Assembly: GCF_027490375.1 (NCBI RefSeq)
Contig: NZ_JAIXYH010000040.1
Location: 1 to 64,000 of the forward strand
Direction of reading: 5' to 3'
Source of the DNA: Flavobacterium sp.
GTDB lineage: Bacteria; Bacteroidota; Bacteroidia; Flavobacteriales; Flavobacteriaceae
DNA length: 64,000 nucleotides
Numbering within the stretch: the stretch's first letter is position 1; each line of letters starts with the position of its first letter. A program made the translations under genes and the position numbers. Positions 16,747-24,804 of this stretch are shown here, piece by piece. The notes below the pieces were generated by a model, which worked only from the letters and a program-made list of their open reading frames with translations, was not told the origin of the DNA and ran no database searches.

Positions 16747-16932
16747 AAAGCCATTTATATAGCCGCTGTTCAATAATTATGAGCTGAAATAGCTCTTTAC
16801 TAGGGAAAATTCTAAAAGAGCCTTAAAACGCTTTTATTTAAGTCGTTTTTAATAGACGATTCTAATAAAGCCCTTGTTTTTTATAAATTTATCTTATACC
16901 AAGAAAAACATCTCGTTACATTTCAAAATTTC

Positions 16933-16940
16933 TACATTTG
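16933..16940 (+). promoter_or_regulatory. -7 promoter box for the OmpH-like gene
   Basis: TACATTTG, an exact TAnnTTTG match 20 bases upstream of the ATG at 16961. No clear -33 TTG. Confidence 0.55.
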
Positions 16941-16960
16941 TGCGATTTTAAAATTGAATA

Positions 16961-17518
16961 ATGAAAAAAGTAGTTGTAATTCTTGCGTTCGGACTTTTAG
17001 CACTTGCGTGTTCGAAAACCGCAGAAGTAAAAGAGGCTAAATATGCTTACATCGATACAACAAAGTTGATGGAAGAGTATGAGGAAGCAAAAGATATCGA
17101 GGCGAAGTACAAAAGTAAATCGGAGGAAGCCGGTCGAAAGTTTGAAGTAGCCGAGCAAAATTTTAAAGCCGACGCTGAAAATTTCGAAAGAAGTGCGCGT
17201 GCAAATGGCGAAGCTTGGGCGCAACAAAAAGGTGCCGAGCTACAGCGTCGCCAGCAAGAACTGCAATATTCAGCACAGGCAGTTGCACAGCAATTACAGC
17301 AACAAATGGGTACAGAAATGGACTCGTTGGTAAAGAATGTTAAATCGTTTATCAAAGACTACGGAAAGAAAAACGGTTACAAATACATTTTTGGAACGGG
17401 TGAAACGGCTACGATTTTATACGGCGATGAGAAAGAAGACATCACCAAAGAAATTGTTAAGTTGCTGAACGAGAAGTATAAAGCTACGCCAGCGAAAGAA
17501 ACTGCGGAGAAAAAATAA
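16961..17518 (+). CDS. OmpH/Skp-like chaperone lipoprotein
   Basis: 185 residues. A lipoprotein signal (LLALACS) is followed by the Skp/OmpH pattern: YAYIDTTKLMEEY as the first strand and helix, a long charged coiled coil of about 90 residues, and a C-terminal return helix with YKYIFGTGE. Skp-family proteins hold unfolded outer-membrane proteins in the periplasm. This one appears membrane-tethered by lipidation, unlike the soluble E. coli Skp. Monocistronic, with its own -7 box and terminator. Confidence 0.82.
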   Translation: MKKVVVILAFGLLALACSKTAEVKEAKYAYIDTTKLMEEYEEAKDIEAKYKSKSEEAGRKFEVAEQNFKADAENFERSARANGEAWAQQKGAELQRRQQELQYSAQAVAQQLQQQMGTEMDSLVKNVKSFIKDYGKKNGYKYIFGTGETATILYGDEKEDITKEIVKLLNEKYKATPAKETAEKK

Positions 17519-17541
17519 TTTTCCATTTATAAAAACAGATA

Positions 17542-17566
17542 AACCCGGAGCAATCTGGGTTTTTTA
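17542..17566 (+). terminator. Terminator after the OmpH-like gene
   Basis: Stem AACCC / GGGTT extended by a GGA/TCT near-match, followed by six T residues. Confidence 0.75.
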
Positions 17567-17589
17567 ATGCTCGTTTTTTTGGAACGATT

Positions 17590-17702
17590 TTCCGCAGTAG
17601 CGACAGCAGCGGCATCCCCCGACGTCAGACGGGGATATAGCGAATGGCGCGGTGCCGGCGCTCCCCAATTGTTTCGTAAGGACGTAGCCGGCAACTGCCC
17701 AG
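17590..17702. repeat. Intergenic hairpin element, copy 2
   Basis: Left motif GACAGCAGCGGCATCC, stem ATCCCC / GGGGAT (17614-17619 with 17631-17636), right motif ATAGCGAATGGCGCGG, a second stem built from two GCCGGC hexamers, and the terminal AACTGCCCA. It lies between convergent genes. Confidence 0.8.
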
Positions 17703-17704
17703 AT

Positions 17705-17739
17705 AAAAAACCGCCTCATTCTTTAATGAAGAGACGGCT
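17705..17739 (-). terminator. Terminator of the SOD gene
   Basis: On the minus strand AGCCGTCTC pairs with GAGGCGGTT (one G-T pair) and is followed by a T-run. It lies 30 bases beyond the SOD stop. Confidence 0.8.
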
Positions 17740-17768
17740 ATTAAATTTCAGAAAATCAACGATTTTAC

Positions 17769-18377
17769 TTATTTTTCAAGTGCGTATCTGCGCGCCACTT
17801 CCGTCCAGTTAATTACGTTGAAAAACGCTTCGATGTAATCCGGACGACGGTTTTGATAGTTGAGATAATACGCGTGTTCCCAAACGTCTAATCCCAAAAT
17901 TGGCGTTCCTTCGCAGCCCACTTCCGGCATCAACGGATTGTCTTGATTTGGCGTTGCACATATTTCAAGTTTTCCGTCTGATTTCACGCAAAGCCAAGCC
18001 CAGCCAGAGCCAAACTGTGTTGCTGCCGCTTTCGCAAATTTTGCTTTAAACTCGTCGAAAGTTCCAAAATCGCGCTCAATAGCCGCAGCTAATTCGCCTG
18101 TTGGTAAACCACCGCCGTTTGGCGACAATACAGTCCAAAACAAATTGTGGTTGTAAAAACCGCCTCCGTTGTTGCGAACAGCAGCATTTTTCTTGTCGAG
18201 ATTGATTAGAATGTTCTCAATTGTAAGTCCTTCTAAATCAGTTCCCGCAATCGCAGCATTCAAATTGGTTGTGTAGGCATTGTGGTGTTTTGTATGATGG
18301 ATTTCCATCGTGCGCGCATCGATGTGCGGTTCTAAAGCGTTGTAATCGTAAGGTAATTTTGGTAATTCAAAAGCCAT
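17769..18377 (-). CDS. Superoxide dismutase, Mn/Fe type
   Basis: 202 residues, normal for the family. Metal ligands lie in [21 protein letters not shown] and [18 protein letters not shown]. The residue pattern is closer to manganese enzymes: a glycine run before FYNH where iron enzymes carry glutamine, and NQDNPLM carrying the compensating glutamine. It converts superoxide to oxygen and peroxide in the cytoplasm; no signal peptide. The gene has its own promoter box and terminator. Confidence 0.95.
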   Translation of the reverse strand: MAFELPKLPYDYNALEPHIDARTMEIHHTKHHNAYTTNLNAAIAGTDLEGLTIENILINLDKKNAAVRNNGGGFYNHNLFWTVLSPNGGGLPTGELAAAIERDFGTFDEFKAKFAKAAATQFGSGWAWLCVKSDGKLEICATPNQDNPLMPEVGCEGTPILGLDVWEHAYYLNYQNRRPDYIEAFFNVINWTEVARRYALEK

Positions 18378-18408
18378 AATGTTGTTTTTAAGTTTAACAA
18401 AAGGACTT

Positions 18409-18416
18409 CAAATTTA
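18409..18416 (-). promoter_or_regulatory. -7 promoter box for the SOD gene
   Basis: TAAATTTG on the minus strand, 31 bases upstream of the ATG; an exact TAnnTTTG match. Confidence 0.55.
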
Positions 18417-18505
18417 GGTAATAAATTGCGGGCTTATTGGTAAAGTAAAGTTATATTTTAGCTAATTTGTGAAAAAAAATCTGCGTTTAGAAAACTGCTT
18501 AAAAC

Positions 18506-21500
18506 ATGCCGACAATTTCTGAAACTCCATCAATTTCAATTTACTACGCTTCGGCCGGATCGGGTAAAACCTACACACTCGTTAAAGAGTATTTGAAAAT
18601 CCTGTTACGTAGCCCGCGTGTTGATGCCTACAAACGCATTTTGGCGGTTACGTTTACCAACAAAGCCGTCAGCGAAATGAAGAGTCGGATTTTGGAAAGT
18701 TTATACGCCTTTTCGCTCGATGAACCGTCCGACAAAATGCGAGAATACCGCGCTTTAATTAGCAGTGAAATAGGAAAATCGGAGCAAGAAATTCAGCAGC
18801 ATGCCAACGCCATCGTCAAGAACTTGTTGCACAATTACGCCTCCTTCGACATCATGACCTTGGATAAATTTACACATCGTGTTATCCGTGCTTTTGCTGT
18901 CGATTTCGACTTACCGGTAAATTTTGATGTCACACTCGACACCAAAACCATTTTGCAAGAGGCGGTAGAACGAGTGATTAATGATGCAGGAAACGATCCT
19001 ATTCTGACCGAAATTTTGTTGGAACATCTCGAGAATAATGTTGAAGAAGGCAACAGTCATCGCATGTTTCAGCAACAGCTGTATCGCGATGCCGAAGTAA
19101 TTACTAAAGACGATTTTAAATCGGGATTAGAAGAACTGCGCGATTTCAGTATGTTCGATTTTCGCAGTTTTCAGAAGCAACTTCGGCAGAAAATTTCGGA
19201 GGTAAAAGCTGAGCTCGCCAAACGATCGGCAGAAGTAAAGGCAGATTTCGACCGCTTGTGGGAGCAGGGTTCGTTTATAGCAGCAAATTCGAAATTCATT
19301 TCGCAAATACAGACGCAAGACGACAAGTATTTCGACAAAAAGTTCGAGAGTATTGAATCGCTTCGCGTTAAGAAAGGATTTGATACGCCGGCCTTGCTTT
19401 CGGATTTAGAAAAACTGCTTGCCAAAATGCAACTGATTTATGAGCTCCGTACGCGAAAAAGCAGATTTCAATTAATTGTAGATAAGATTGTTGGGATGTC
19501 TTTACTGTTGCAAATTCGCAAAGAGTTTCGAGAAGTGCAGCGCGAACGAGACGAAATTCCACTATCTGAATTCAACGAAATAATTGCCAATAATTTACAA
19601 CAACAACCGGCACTATTTATTTACGAACGAATAGGAGGGAAGTACGATCATTTTTTTATTGATGAATTTCAGGATACTTCGGTGCTGCAATGGAACAATT
19701 TGGTTCCGTTAATCGACAATACCACAGCCGGAATGTCGGAAGACGGAACCAAAGGAACTTTAATGATTGTTGGTGATCCGAAACAGGCCATTTATCGTTG
19801 GCGCGGCGGACGAGCAGAATTGTTGCAAGGACTTGCCAACCAGACCAATAAACCTTTTGTAAACGATGATGTACAAACTTTTGTACTCGATACCAATTAC
19901 CGAAGTTTTAGTAACGTCATTGCTTTTAACAACGCGTTTTTTGATTATTCGAAAGAGTTTCTAGCCAGTGAATCCACCAAAGCATTATACAGCGAAACAG
20001 CATCGCAGAAGCCAAACAGCAAGCAGGGCGGTAGTGTTCGAGTTACGGTATCTGATATTGCCGAACACGAAAATGTGGTTATTGATTCGATTCGCCATTT
20101 TTTAAGTTTGGGATTCAAATACCAAGACATTGCTGTACTCAGTAATAAGAATGCCGAATTGTACAAGATTTCCGAGGTTTTACTAGAGAATAACATACCG
20201 ATTTTAAGCGCCGAATCGCTGCAAATAAAAGCCTCGCCCGATGTTAAGTTGATAAAAGCCTTGCTACAGCTTTTGTATAATCCGGAGGATACCAACGGCC
20301 AGTTTGAATTTTTGTACCAACTAGCACAATTGCAAACAGCTTTGACCGTCGACGCGTATATCGCTTCGAATCTGGCACAATGGCGCGAAACGAAAAAAGT
20401 TGATTTTCCTAATTCTGCAGCCTTTCCAGCAAATTTCGACACACTGCGATTGATGAGTATTTTCGAAGTAATTCACCTGTGTACGGTTTGGTTAGAAGCG
20501 CAAAAACAACACGCATTTAGCGATGCGTATTTGCAGGTTTTTGGCGATTTAGCTTTGCAATGTGAAGCGAGAGGACTCACAGGTTTGCAAGATTTCTTGG
20601 AGTTTTTAGAAGAAAAGAAAGGTTTAGAAGTTGCTGTAGCGCCGCCACCAGGAGTCGATGCCGTGAAATTAATGTCGGTGCACAAGTCAAAAGGACTCGA
20701 GTTTCCCGTTGTTATTTACCCCTTTGTTGCTACACCGCGAAACGCTCCTCCGGAGAAATTGTGGATTCCGAACGCAGCCGAAGACATAGAGTTGCCGCTT
20801 ACGTTAATCGATTCGAACGCAAAGCAGGAAGTATTGAACGACTCGGCAGATGCTGTTTTCACAGAAGTGCATCAACAGCGGCAAACCGATAAAATGAATC
20901 AGTACTATGTGGCGTTTACTCGCGCTGAGGAACATTTACATATTGTGACAGTTCCGCCGCCGAAATCGAGTTCAAATCCGTTTAACATCGAAACCATACT
21001 AACCACTTTTGCGACTGATTTTGGCATGCAAGCGTCAGAATCGCAATCGTTTATTTTTGGTGATGATACAACTTCAAAAACAGCCACTACCGACAGCATT
21101 TCTGTGGATTATTTATCGCGAACACCTCAGAAAGAACAGCGAAATGCAATAAAAATTGCCGATCGAGCCGCTCTTCTGTGGGGATCAGCTGCCGAGAAAG
21201 CGCTGGCAACCGGGATTTTACTGCATGAATTATTAGCCGAAGTAAAACAGCAAGAAGACGTGCAAAACGTGATCCAAAAAGCCGTGCAATCAGGCAAGTT
21301 AACAACCGACGAGTTAGCGCCGATCAGCGTACAAATGCAGAAAATAGTTGCGCATCCCGACTTAAGCGAGTTTTTTAGTCGCGACGTTAAAACCATAACC
21401 GAACAGGCTATACTTTCAGCTCATGCACCGATCCTAAAACCCGATCGAGTAAGTTTTTTGAATAAAAATCAGGTTGCATTATTGGACTACAAAACCGGAA

Positions 21501-21628
21501 GTAAACGCGGTGAACACGCGAAACAATTAGACTCATATGCAGCAGTTTTGCAAGAAATGGGATTAGAAGTTGTAAAGAAAGCCTTGGTTTATACTTCGGA
21601 AGAACTGGAGGTTGTACTAATTCCCTAA
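18506..21628 (+). CDS. AddA-like UvrD-family helicase/nuclease
   Basis: 1040 residues. Superfamily 1A helicase motifs in order: Walker A ASAGSGKT (15-22), AVTFTNKAVSEMKSRI (Ia), FFIDEFQDTS (II), LMIVGDPKQAIYRWRGG (III), LDTNYRS (IV), VKLMSVHKSKGLEFPVVI (V) and YYVAFTRAEEHLHIV (VI). A RecB-type nuclease domain follows, with LLHELLAEV and VALLDYKTGS. This is the AddA/RecB-type subunit that unwinds and resects double-strand breaks for recombination. The probable AddB-like partner is at 24805, separated by kbl and the OmpA porin gene. Confidence 0.9.
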   Translation: MPTISETPSISIYYASAGSGKTYTLVKEYLKILLRSPRVDAYKRILAVTFTNKAVSEMKSRILESLYAFSLDEPSDKMREYRALISSEIGKSEQEIQQHANAIVKNLLHNYASFDIMTLDKFTHRVIRAFAVDFDLPVNFDVTLDTKTILQEAVERVINDAGNDPILTEILLEHLENNVEEGNSHRMFQQQLYRDAEVITKDDFKSGLEELRDFSMFDFRSFQKQLRQKISEVKAELAKRSAEVKADFDRLWEQGSFIAANSKFISQIQTQDDKYFDKKFESIESLRVKKGFDTPALLSDLEKLLAKMQLIYELRTRKSRFQLIVDKIVGMSLLLQIRKEFREVQRERDEIPLSEFNEIIANNLQQQPALFIYERIGGKYDHFFIDEFQDTSVLQWNNLVPLIDNTTAGMSEDGTKGTLMIVGDPKQAIYRWRGGRAELLQGLANQTNKPFVNDDVQTFVLDTNYRSFSNVIAFNNAFFDYSKEFLASESTKALYSETASQKPNSKQGGSVRVTVSDIAEHENVVIDSIRHFLSLGFKYQDIAVLSNKNAELYKISEVLLENNIPILSAESLQIKASPDVKLIKALLQLLYNPEDTNGQFEFLYQLAQLQTALTVDAYIASNLAQWRETKKVDFPNSAAFPANFDTLRLMSIFEVIHLCTVWLEAQKQHAFSDAYLQVFGDLALQCEARGLTGLQDFLEFLEEKKGLEVAVAPPPGVDAVKLMSVHKSKGLEFPVVIYPFVATPRNAPPEKLWIPNAAEDIELPLTLIDSNAKQEVLNDSADAVFTEVHQQRQTDKMNQYYVAFTRAEEHLHIVTVPPPKSSSNPFNIETILTTFATDFGMQASESQSFIFGDDTTSKTATTDSISVDYLSRTPQKEQRNAIKIADRAALLWGSAAEKALATGILLHELLAEVKQQEDVQNVIQKAVQSGKLTTDELAPISVQMQKIVAHPDLSEFFSRDVKTITEQAILSAHAPILKPDRVSFLNKNQVALLDYKTGSKRGEHAKQLDSYAAVLQEMGLEVVKKALVYTSEELEVVLIP

Positions 21629-21702
21629 AGCGACAAAGAATACAATGGTAACCGCGCAAAGAAAGCAGTTCCGATAAAATTTTTAAATCGAACTTAGGTT
21701 CA

Positions 21703-21710
21703 TAACTTTG
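21703..21710 (+). promoter_or_regulatory. -7 promoter box for kbl
   Basis: TAACTTTG, an exact TAnnTTTG match, 20 bases upstream of the kbl ATG. Confidence 0.6.
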
Positions 21711-21729
21711 GCAGACAAATAAAAAAAGT

Positions 21730-22923
21730 ATGTACGGCAAAATTCAACAGCATTTGCAAGCAGAGCTTGAGCAAATTCGCGAGAACGGATTGTTTAAACA
21801 AGAACGCATTATCACATCTCCACAGGGAGCAGAAATAACCATTTCAACAGGTCAGACGGTTTTAAATTTCTGTGCGAATAACTATTTGGGATTGTCGTCG
21901 CATCCAGAAGTGGTACAAGCAGCAAAAGATGCATTAGATACGCACGGTTTTGGAATGTCGTCGGTGCGTTTTATTTGTGGAACTCAAGACATTCACAAAC
22001 AGTTAGAGCAAGCCATTGCCGATTTTTACGGAACGGAAGACACCATTTTGTACGCTGCGGCTTTCGATGCAAACGGTGGGGTTTTCGAACCGCTGTTGGG
22101 CGAACACGATTGCATTATATCCGACAGTCTTAATCACGCTTCGATCATCGACGGCGTTCGCTTGTGTAAGGCAGCACGTTATCGGTACGAAAACAACAAC
22201 ATGGCTGATTTAGAACAACAACTAATTGCAGCTACCGAGAAAAACCACAGATTTAAATTGATTGTAACCGACGGTGTATTTTCGATGGACGGACTCGTTG
22301 CTCCTTTAGATCAGATTTGTGACTTGGCCGAGCGTTACGATGCTTTAGTGATGGTGGATGAATGTCATGCCGCGGGATTTATCGGCGCTACCGGTAAAGG
22401 AACGCTGGAAGCAAAAAACGTTATGGGTCGTGTGGATATCATAACGGGTACCTTAGGTAAAGCTTTGGGTGGCGCGATGGGCGGATATACAACAGCCAAG
22501 AAAGAAATCATCGAAATTTTACGTCAGCGCTCGCGCCCGTATTTGTTTTCCAACTCGTTGGCACCAGCAATTGTAGGCGCTTCGTTAAAGGTTTTTGAAC
22601 TGTTGAAGACCGATACAAGCTTACGCGATACGTTGGAATTTAACACAAATTATTTCAAGAATGGGATGAAAAAAGCAGGTTTTGACATCATTGATGGCGA
22701 TTCGGCTATCGTTCCGGTGATGCTATACGACGCAAAATTGGCTCAAAACATGGCTGCAAAACTGCTTGAAGAGGGAATATACGTGATTGGCTTTTTCTTT
22801 CCAGTTGTTCCCAAAGAGAAGGCAAGAATTCGCGTTCAATTATCGGCAGCACACACTGTTGAGCATCTCGACAAAGCTATTCAGGCATTTACGAAAGTTG
22901 GAAAAGAACTTTGCATTATTTAA
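21730..22923 (+). CDS. kbl: Glycine C-acetyltransferase (2-amino-3-ketobutyrate CoA ligase)
   Basis: 397 residues, the normal Kbl length. PLP-dependent alpha-oxoamine synthase. The Schiff-base lysine is in [13 protein letters not shown], with [13 protein letters not shown] and [13 protein letters not shown] as substrate/PLP blocks; [16 protein letters not shown] at the N-terminus is typical of Kbl. It converts 2-amino-3-oxobutyrate and CoA to glycine and acetyl-CoA, the second step of threonine breakdown. No threonine dehydrogenase gene is adjacent. Own promoter box; monocistronic as far as seen. Confidence 0.95.
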   Translation: MYGKIQQHLQAELEQIRENGLFKQERIITSPQGAEITISTGQTVLNFCANNYLGLSSHPEVVQAAKDALDTHGFGMSSVRFICGTQDIHKQLEQAIADFYGTEDTILYAAAFDANGGVFEPLLGEHDCIISDSLNHASIIDGVRLCKAARYRYENNNMADLEQQLIAATEKNHRFKLIVTDGVFSMDGLVAPLDQICDLAERYDALVMVDECHAAGFIGATGKGTLEAKNVMGRVDIITGTLGKALGGAMGGYTTAKKEIIEILRQRSRPYLFSNSLAPAIVGASLKVFELLKTDTSLRDTLEFNTNYFKNGMKKAGFDIIDGDSAIVPVMLYDAKLAQNMAAKLLEEGIYVIGFFFPVVPKEKARIRVQLSAAHTVEHLDKAIQAFTKVGKELCII

Positions 22924-22985
22924 AAGATTTTTTATATTCTGTAACGTTTTTTAACAGATGCTTTTTTTTATAAGAAATATCAGCT

Positions 22986-22993
22986 TACTTTTG
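22986..22993 (+). promoter_or_regulatory. -7 promoter box for the OmpA porin gene
   Basis: TACTTTTG, an exact TAnnTTTG match, 34 bases upstream of the ATG. Confidence 0.6.
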
Positions 22994-23026
22994 CCGATAC
23001 TAATTAAGTAACTAAATAACTCAAGT

Positions 23027-24439
23027 ATGAAAAATCTTAACAAGTTTTTTGCTGCTTCGTTGTTAGTTCTAGGCCTCAGCGCTCAGGCGCAAGATGGTGA
23101 CAATCCTTGGGCATTGTCGTTTGGTGCCAATGCTGTTGACACGAGAACTAGCGCTAATGGAAGTGGTGTTTTTGATCAACCCTTCAAGGTAAAAGACAAT
23201 TGGAATATTCTTCCATCTGTGTCTTATTTTAGCGTAAGCCGCTATTTGGCTGACGGTTTCTCTCTAGGTGTGACAGGTTCGATAAACAGAATCGAAAAAT
23301 TGGTTTACCAATCTGAACTAAACCCGAGAGATTATGTTACGGTGAATCCAGGTGATTTGGATTACTATGCAATCGATGCACACATCAGATACAGCTTCAA
23401 AAACATGCTGAAATCTAAAATCATCGATCCAAACCTAAGCATCGGTGGTGGTTATAACTGGCTTGGAGATTTTGATGCCGCTACATTAAATGGTGGAGCA
23501 GGAATCACATTTTGGTTCACCGAAACTGTAGGTTTCTCGTTGCAAACAAACTACAAGTATTCTTTCGCGGACAACAGAGCTAACGTTGATCGCGCTACTG
23601 GTATTCCAACACATTTCCAACACTTTGCTGGTTTAACCTTTAAATTTGGTGGAGTTGATACCGATAACGACGGAATTTACGACAAGTACGATGCTTGTCC
23701 AGATGTAGCTGGACCTAAAAACCTTAACGGTTGTCCAGATACCGATGGCGATGGCGTTCTTGACAAAGACGATTCATGTGTTGATGTAGCTGGTTTAGCG
23801 ACTTTCGCAGGTTGCCCAGATACAGATGGCGATGGCGTTCAAGATAGCGCTGATGCATGTGTTGACGTAGCTGGTCTTCCTGCTTTGAAAGGTTGTCCAG
23901 ATGCTGATGGCGATGGAATTGCCGATAAAGACGATAAGTGTCCAACTACTAAAGGTCCTAAAGATAACCAAGGTTGTCCTTACCCTGATACAGATGGAGA
24001 CGGAGTTCTTGACAAAGACGATAAATGTCCAAATGAAAAAGGTGTAGCTTCTAACAACGGTTGCCCAGAAGTAGCAATCACTTCCGAAGCTGTAGATCGC
24101 CTAAACGCTTTCGCTAAAACAATCTTGTTCAACAGCGGTAAGTCTTCGTTCAAGCAAGAAACTTTCGCAGTACTTCAGTCAATTACTGCAATCTTGAAAC
24201 AATATCCAACTGCGAAATTCTCTATCGAAGGTCACACAGATAGCGATGGTAAAGATGCTGCCAACCAGAAATTATCTGAGGAGCGCGCTGCAGCTGTTAA
24301 AAATTACTTGATCGAAAATGGTGTTGCCGCTAGCCGTTTAACTTCTGCTGGTTACGGAGAAAGCAAACCAATCGACTCTAACAAAACAGCTAAAGGAAAA
24401 GCTAACAACCGGCGTGTTGAGGTGAAATTAGTAAACTAA
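23027..24439 (+). CDS. OmpA-family outer-membrane protein with TSP type 3 repeats
   Basis: 470 residues. Signal peptide ending SAQAQ, then an N-terminal beta-barrel (about residues 25-210). Five calcium-binding thrombospondin type 3-like repeats follow (DTDNDGIYDKYDACPD type, about 212-345), then a C-terminal OmpA peptidoglycan-binding domain (ILFNSGKSSFKQE, FSIEGHTDSDG, ERAAAVKNYLIENG, YGESKPIDSN, NRRVEVKL). It links the outer membrane to the cell wall and is likely abundant: own promoter and a very strong terminator. Aspartate-rich repeats rigidify on calcium binding. Confidence 0.95.
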   Translation: MKNLNKFFAASLLVLGLSAQAQDGDNPWALSFGANAVDTRTSANGSGVFDQPFKVKDNWNILPSVSYFSVSRYLADGFSLGVTGSINRIEKLVYQSELNPRDYVTVNPGDLDYYAIDAHIRYSFKNMLKSKIIDPNLSIGGGYNWLGDFDAATLNGGAGITFWFTETVGFSLQTNYKYSFADNRANVDRATGIPTHFQHFAGLTFKFGGVDTDNDGIYDKYDACPDVAGPKNLNGCPDTDGDGVLDKDDSCVDVAGLATFAGCPDTDGDGVQDSADACVDVAGLPALKGCPDADGDGIADKDDKCPTTKGPKDNQGCPYPDTDGDGVLDKDDKCPNEKGVASNNGCPEVAITSEAVDRLNAFAKTILFNSGKSSFKQETFAVLQSITAILKQYPTAKFSIEGHTDSDGKDAANQKLSEERAAAVKNYLIENGVAASRLTSAGYGESKPIDSNKTAKGKANNRRVEVKLVN

Positions 24440-24460
24440 TCTCACTACTATAAATTATTA

Positions 24461-24487
24461 AAAGGCTGCAATTTGCAGCCTTTTTTT
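24461..24487 (+). terminator. Strong terminator after the OmpA porin gene
   Basis: Perfect 10-bp stem AAAGGCTGCA / TGCAGCCTTT with a 3-base loop, then a T-run. Confidence 0.93.
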
Positions 24488-24804
24488 ATGCGCTTTTTCT
24501 GGACTTCCTTTTCTTAACCGTAGCTTAACTAGCTTTTCTCATTCCTTTTCTACATCATAAAAACGATAGCTTTTCAAGCTTTATTTATCTACTTTTTGTA
24601 GCTTTCGCTTGATTTTTAATTCCGAGAAAACTGCTGAACAAAGTAATCTTTCAAAATCGTTAAGTTTGTTTTGTACGCTTTTTCTGAATTGATTTCCATA
24701 CGTATTAAATTTGATAACGTGCTTTCGATCGTAAAATCACGTGAACAAGGCACTTTTAAAGCTAAAATCGCATAACCTTTTTTCTACCCAATGCAACAAA
24801 ATTA
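24488..24804. other. Intergenic region before the AddB-like gene
   Basis: 317 AT-rich bases. I see no promoter box that fits well and no RNA gene. One minus-strand frame without stops (about 24620-24790, 57 codons) lacks a convincing start and is probably chance or a remnant. Confidence 0.5.

Noticed and set aside
24730-24750. Fourth parS-like sequence (ATCACGTGAACA)
   Set aside because: Only the CACGTG core and one arm match; it lacks the TGTT half and lies far from the mnmG cluster.
24620-24790. 57-codon minus-strand frame (KVPCSRDFTIESTLSNLIRM)
   Set aside because: No convincing start, no RBS or promoter, and random frames of this length are expected in AT-rich sequence.
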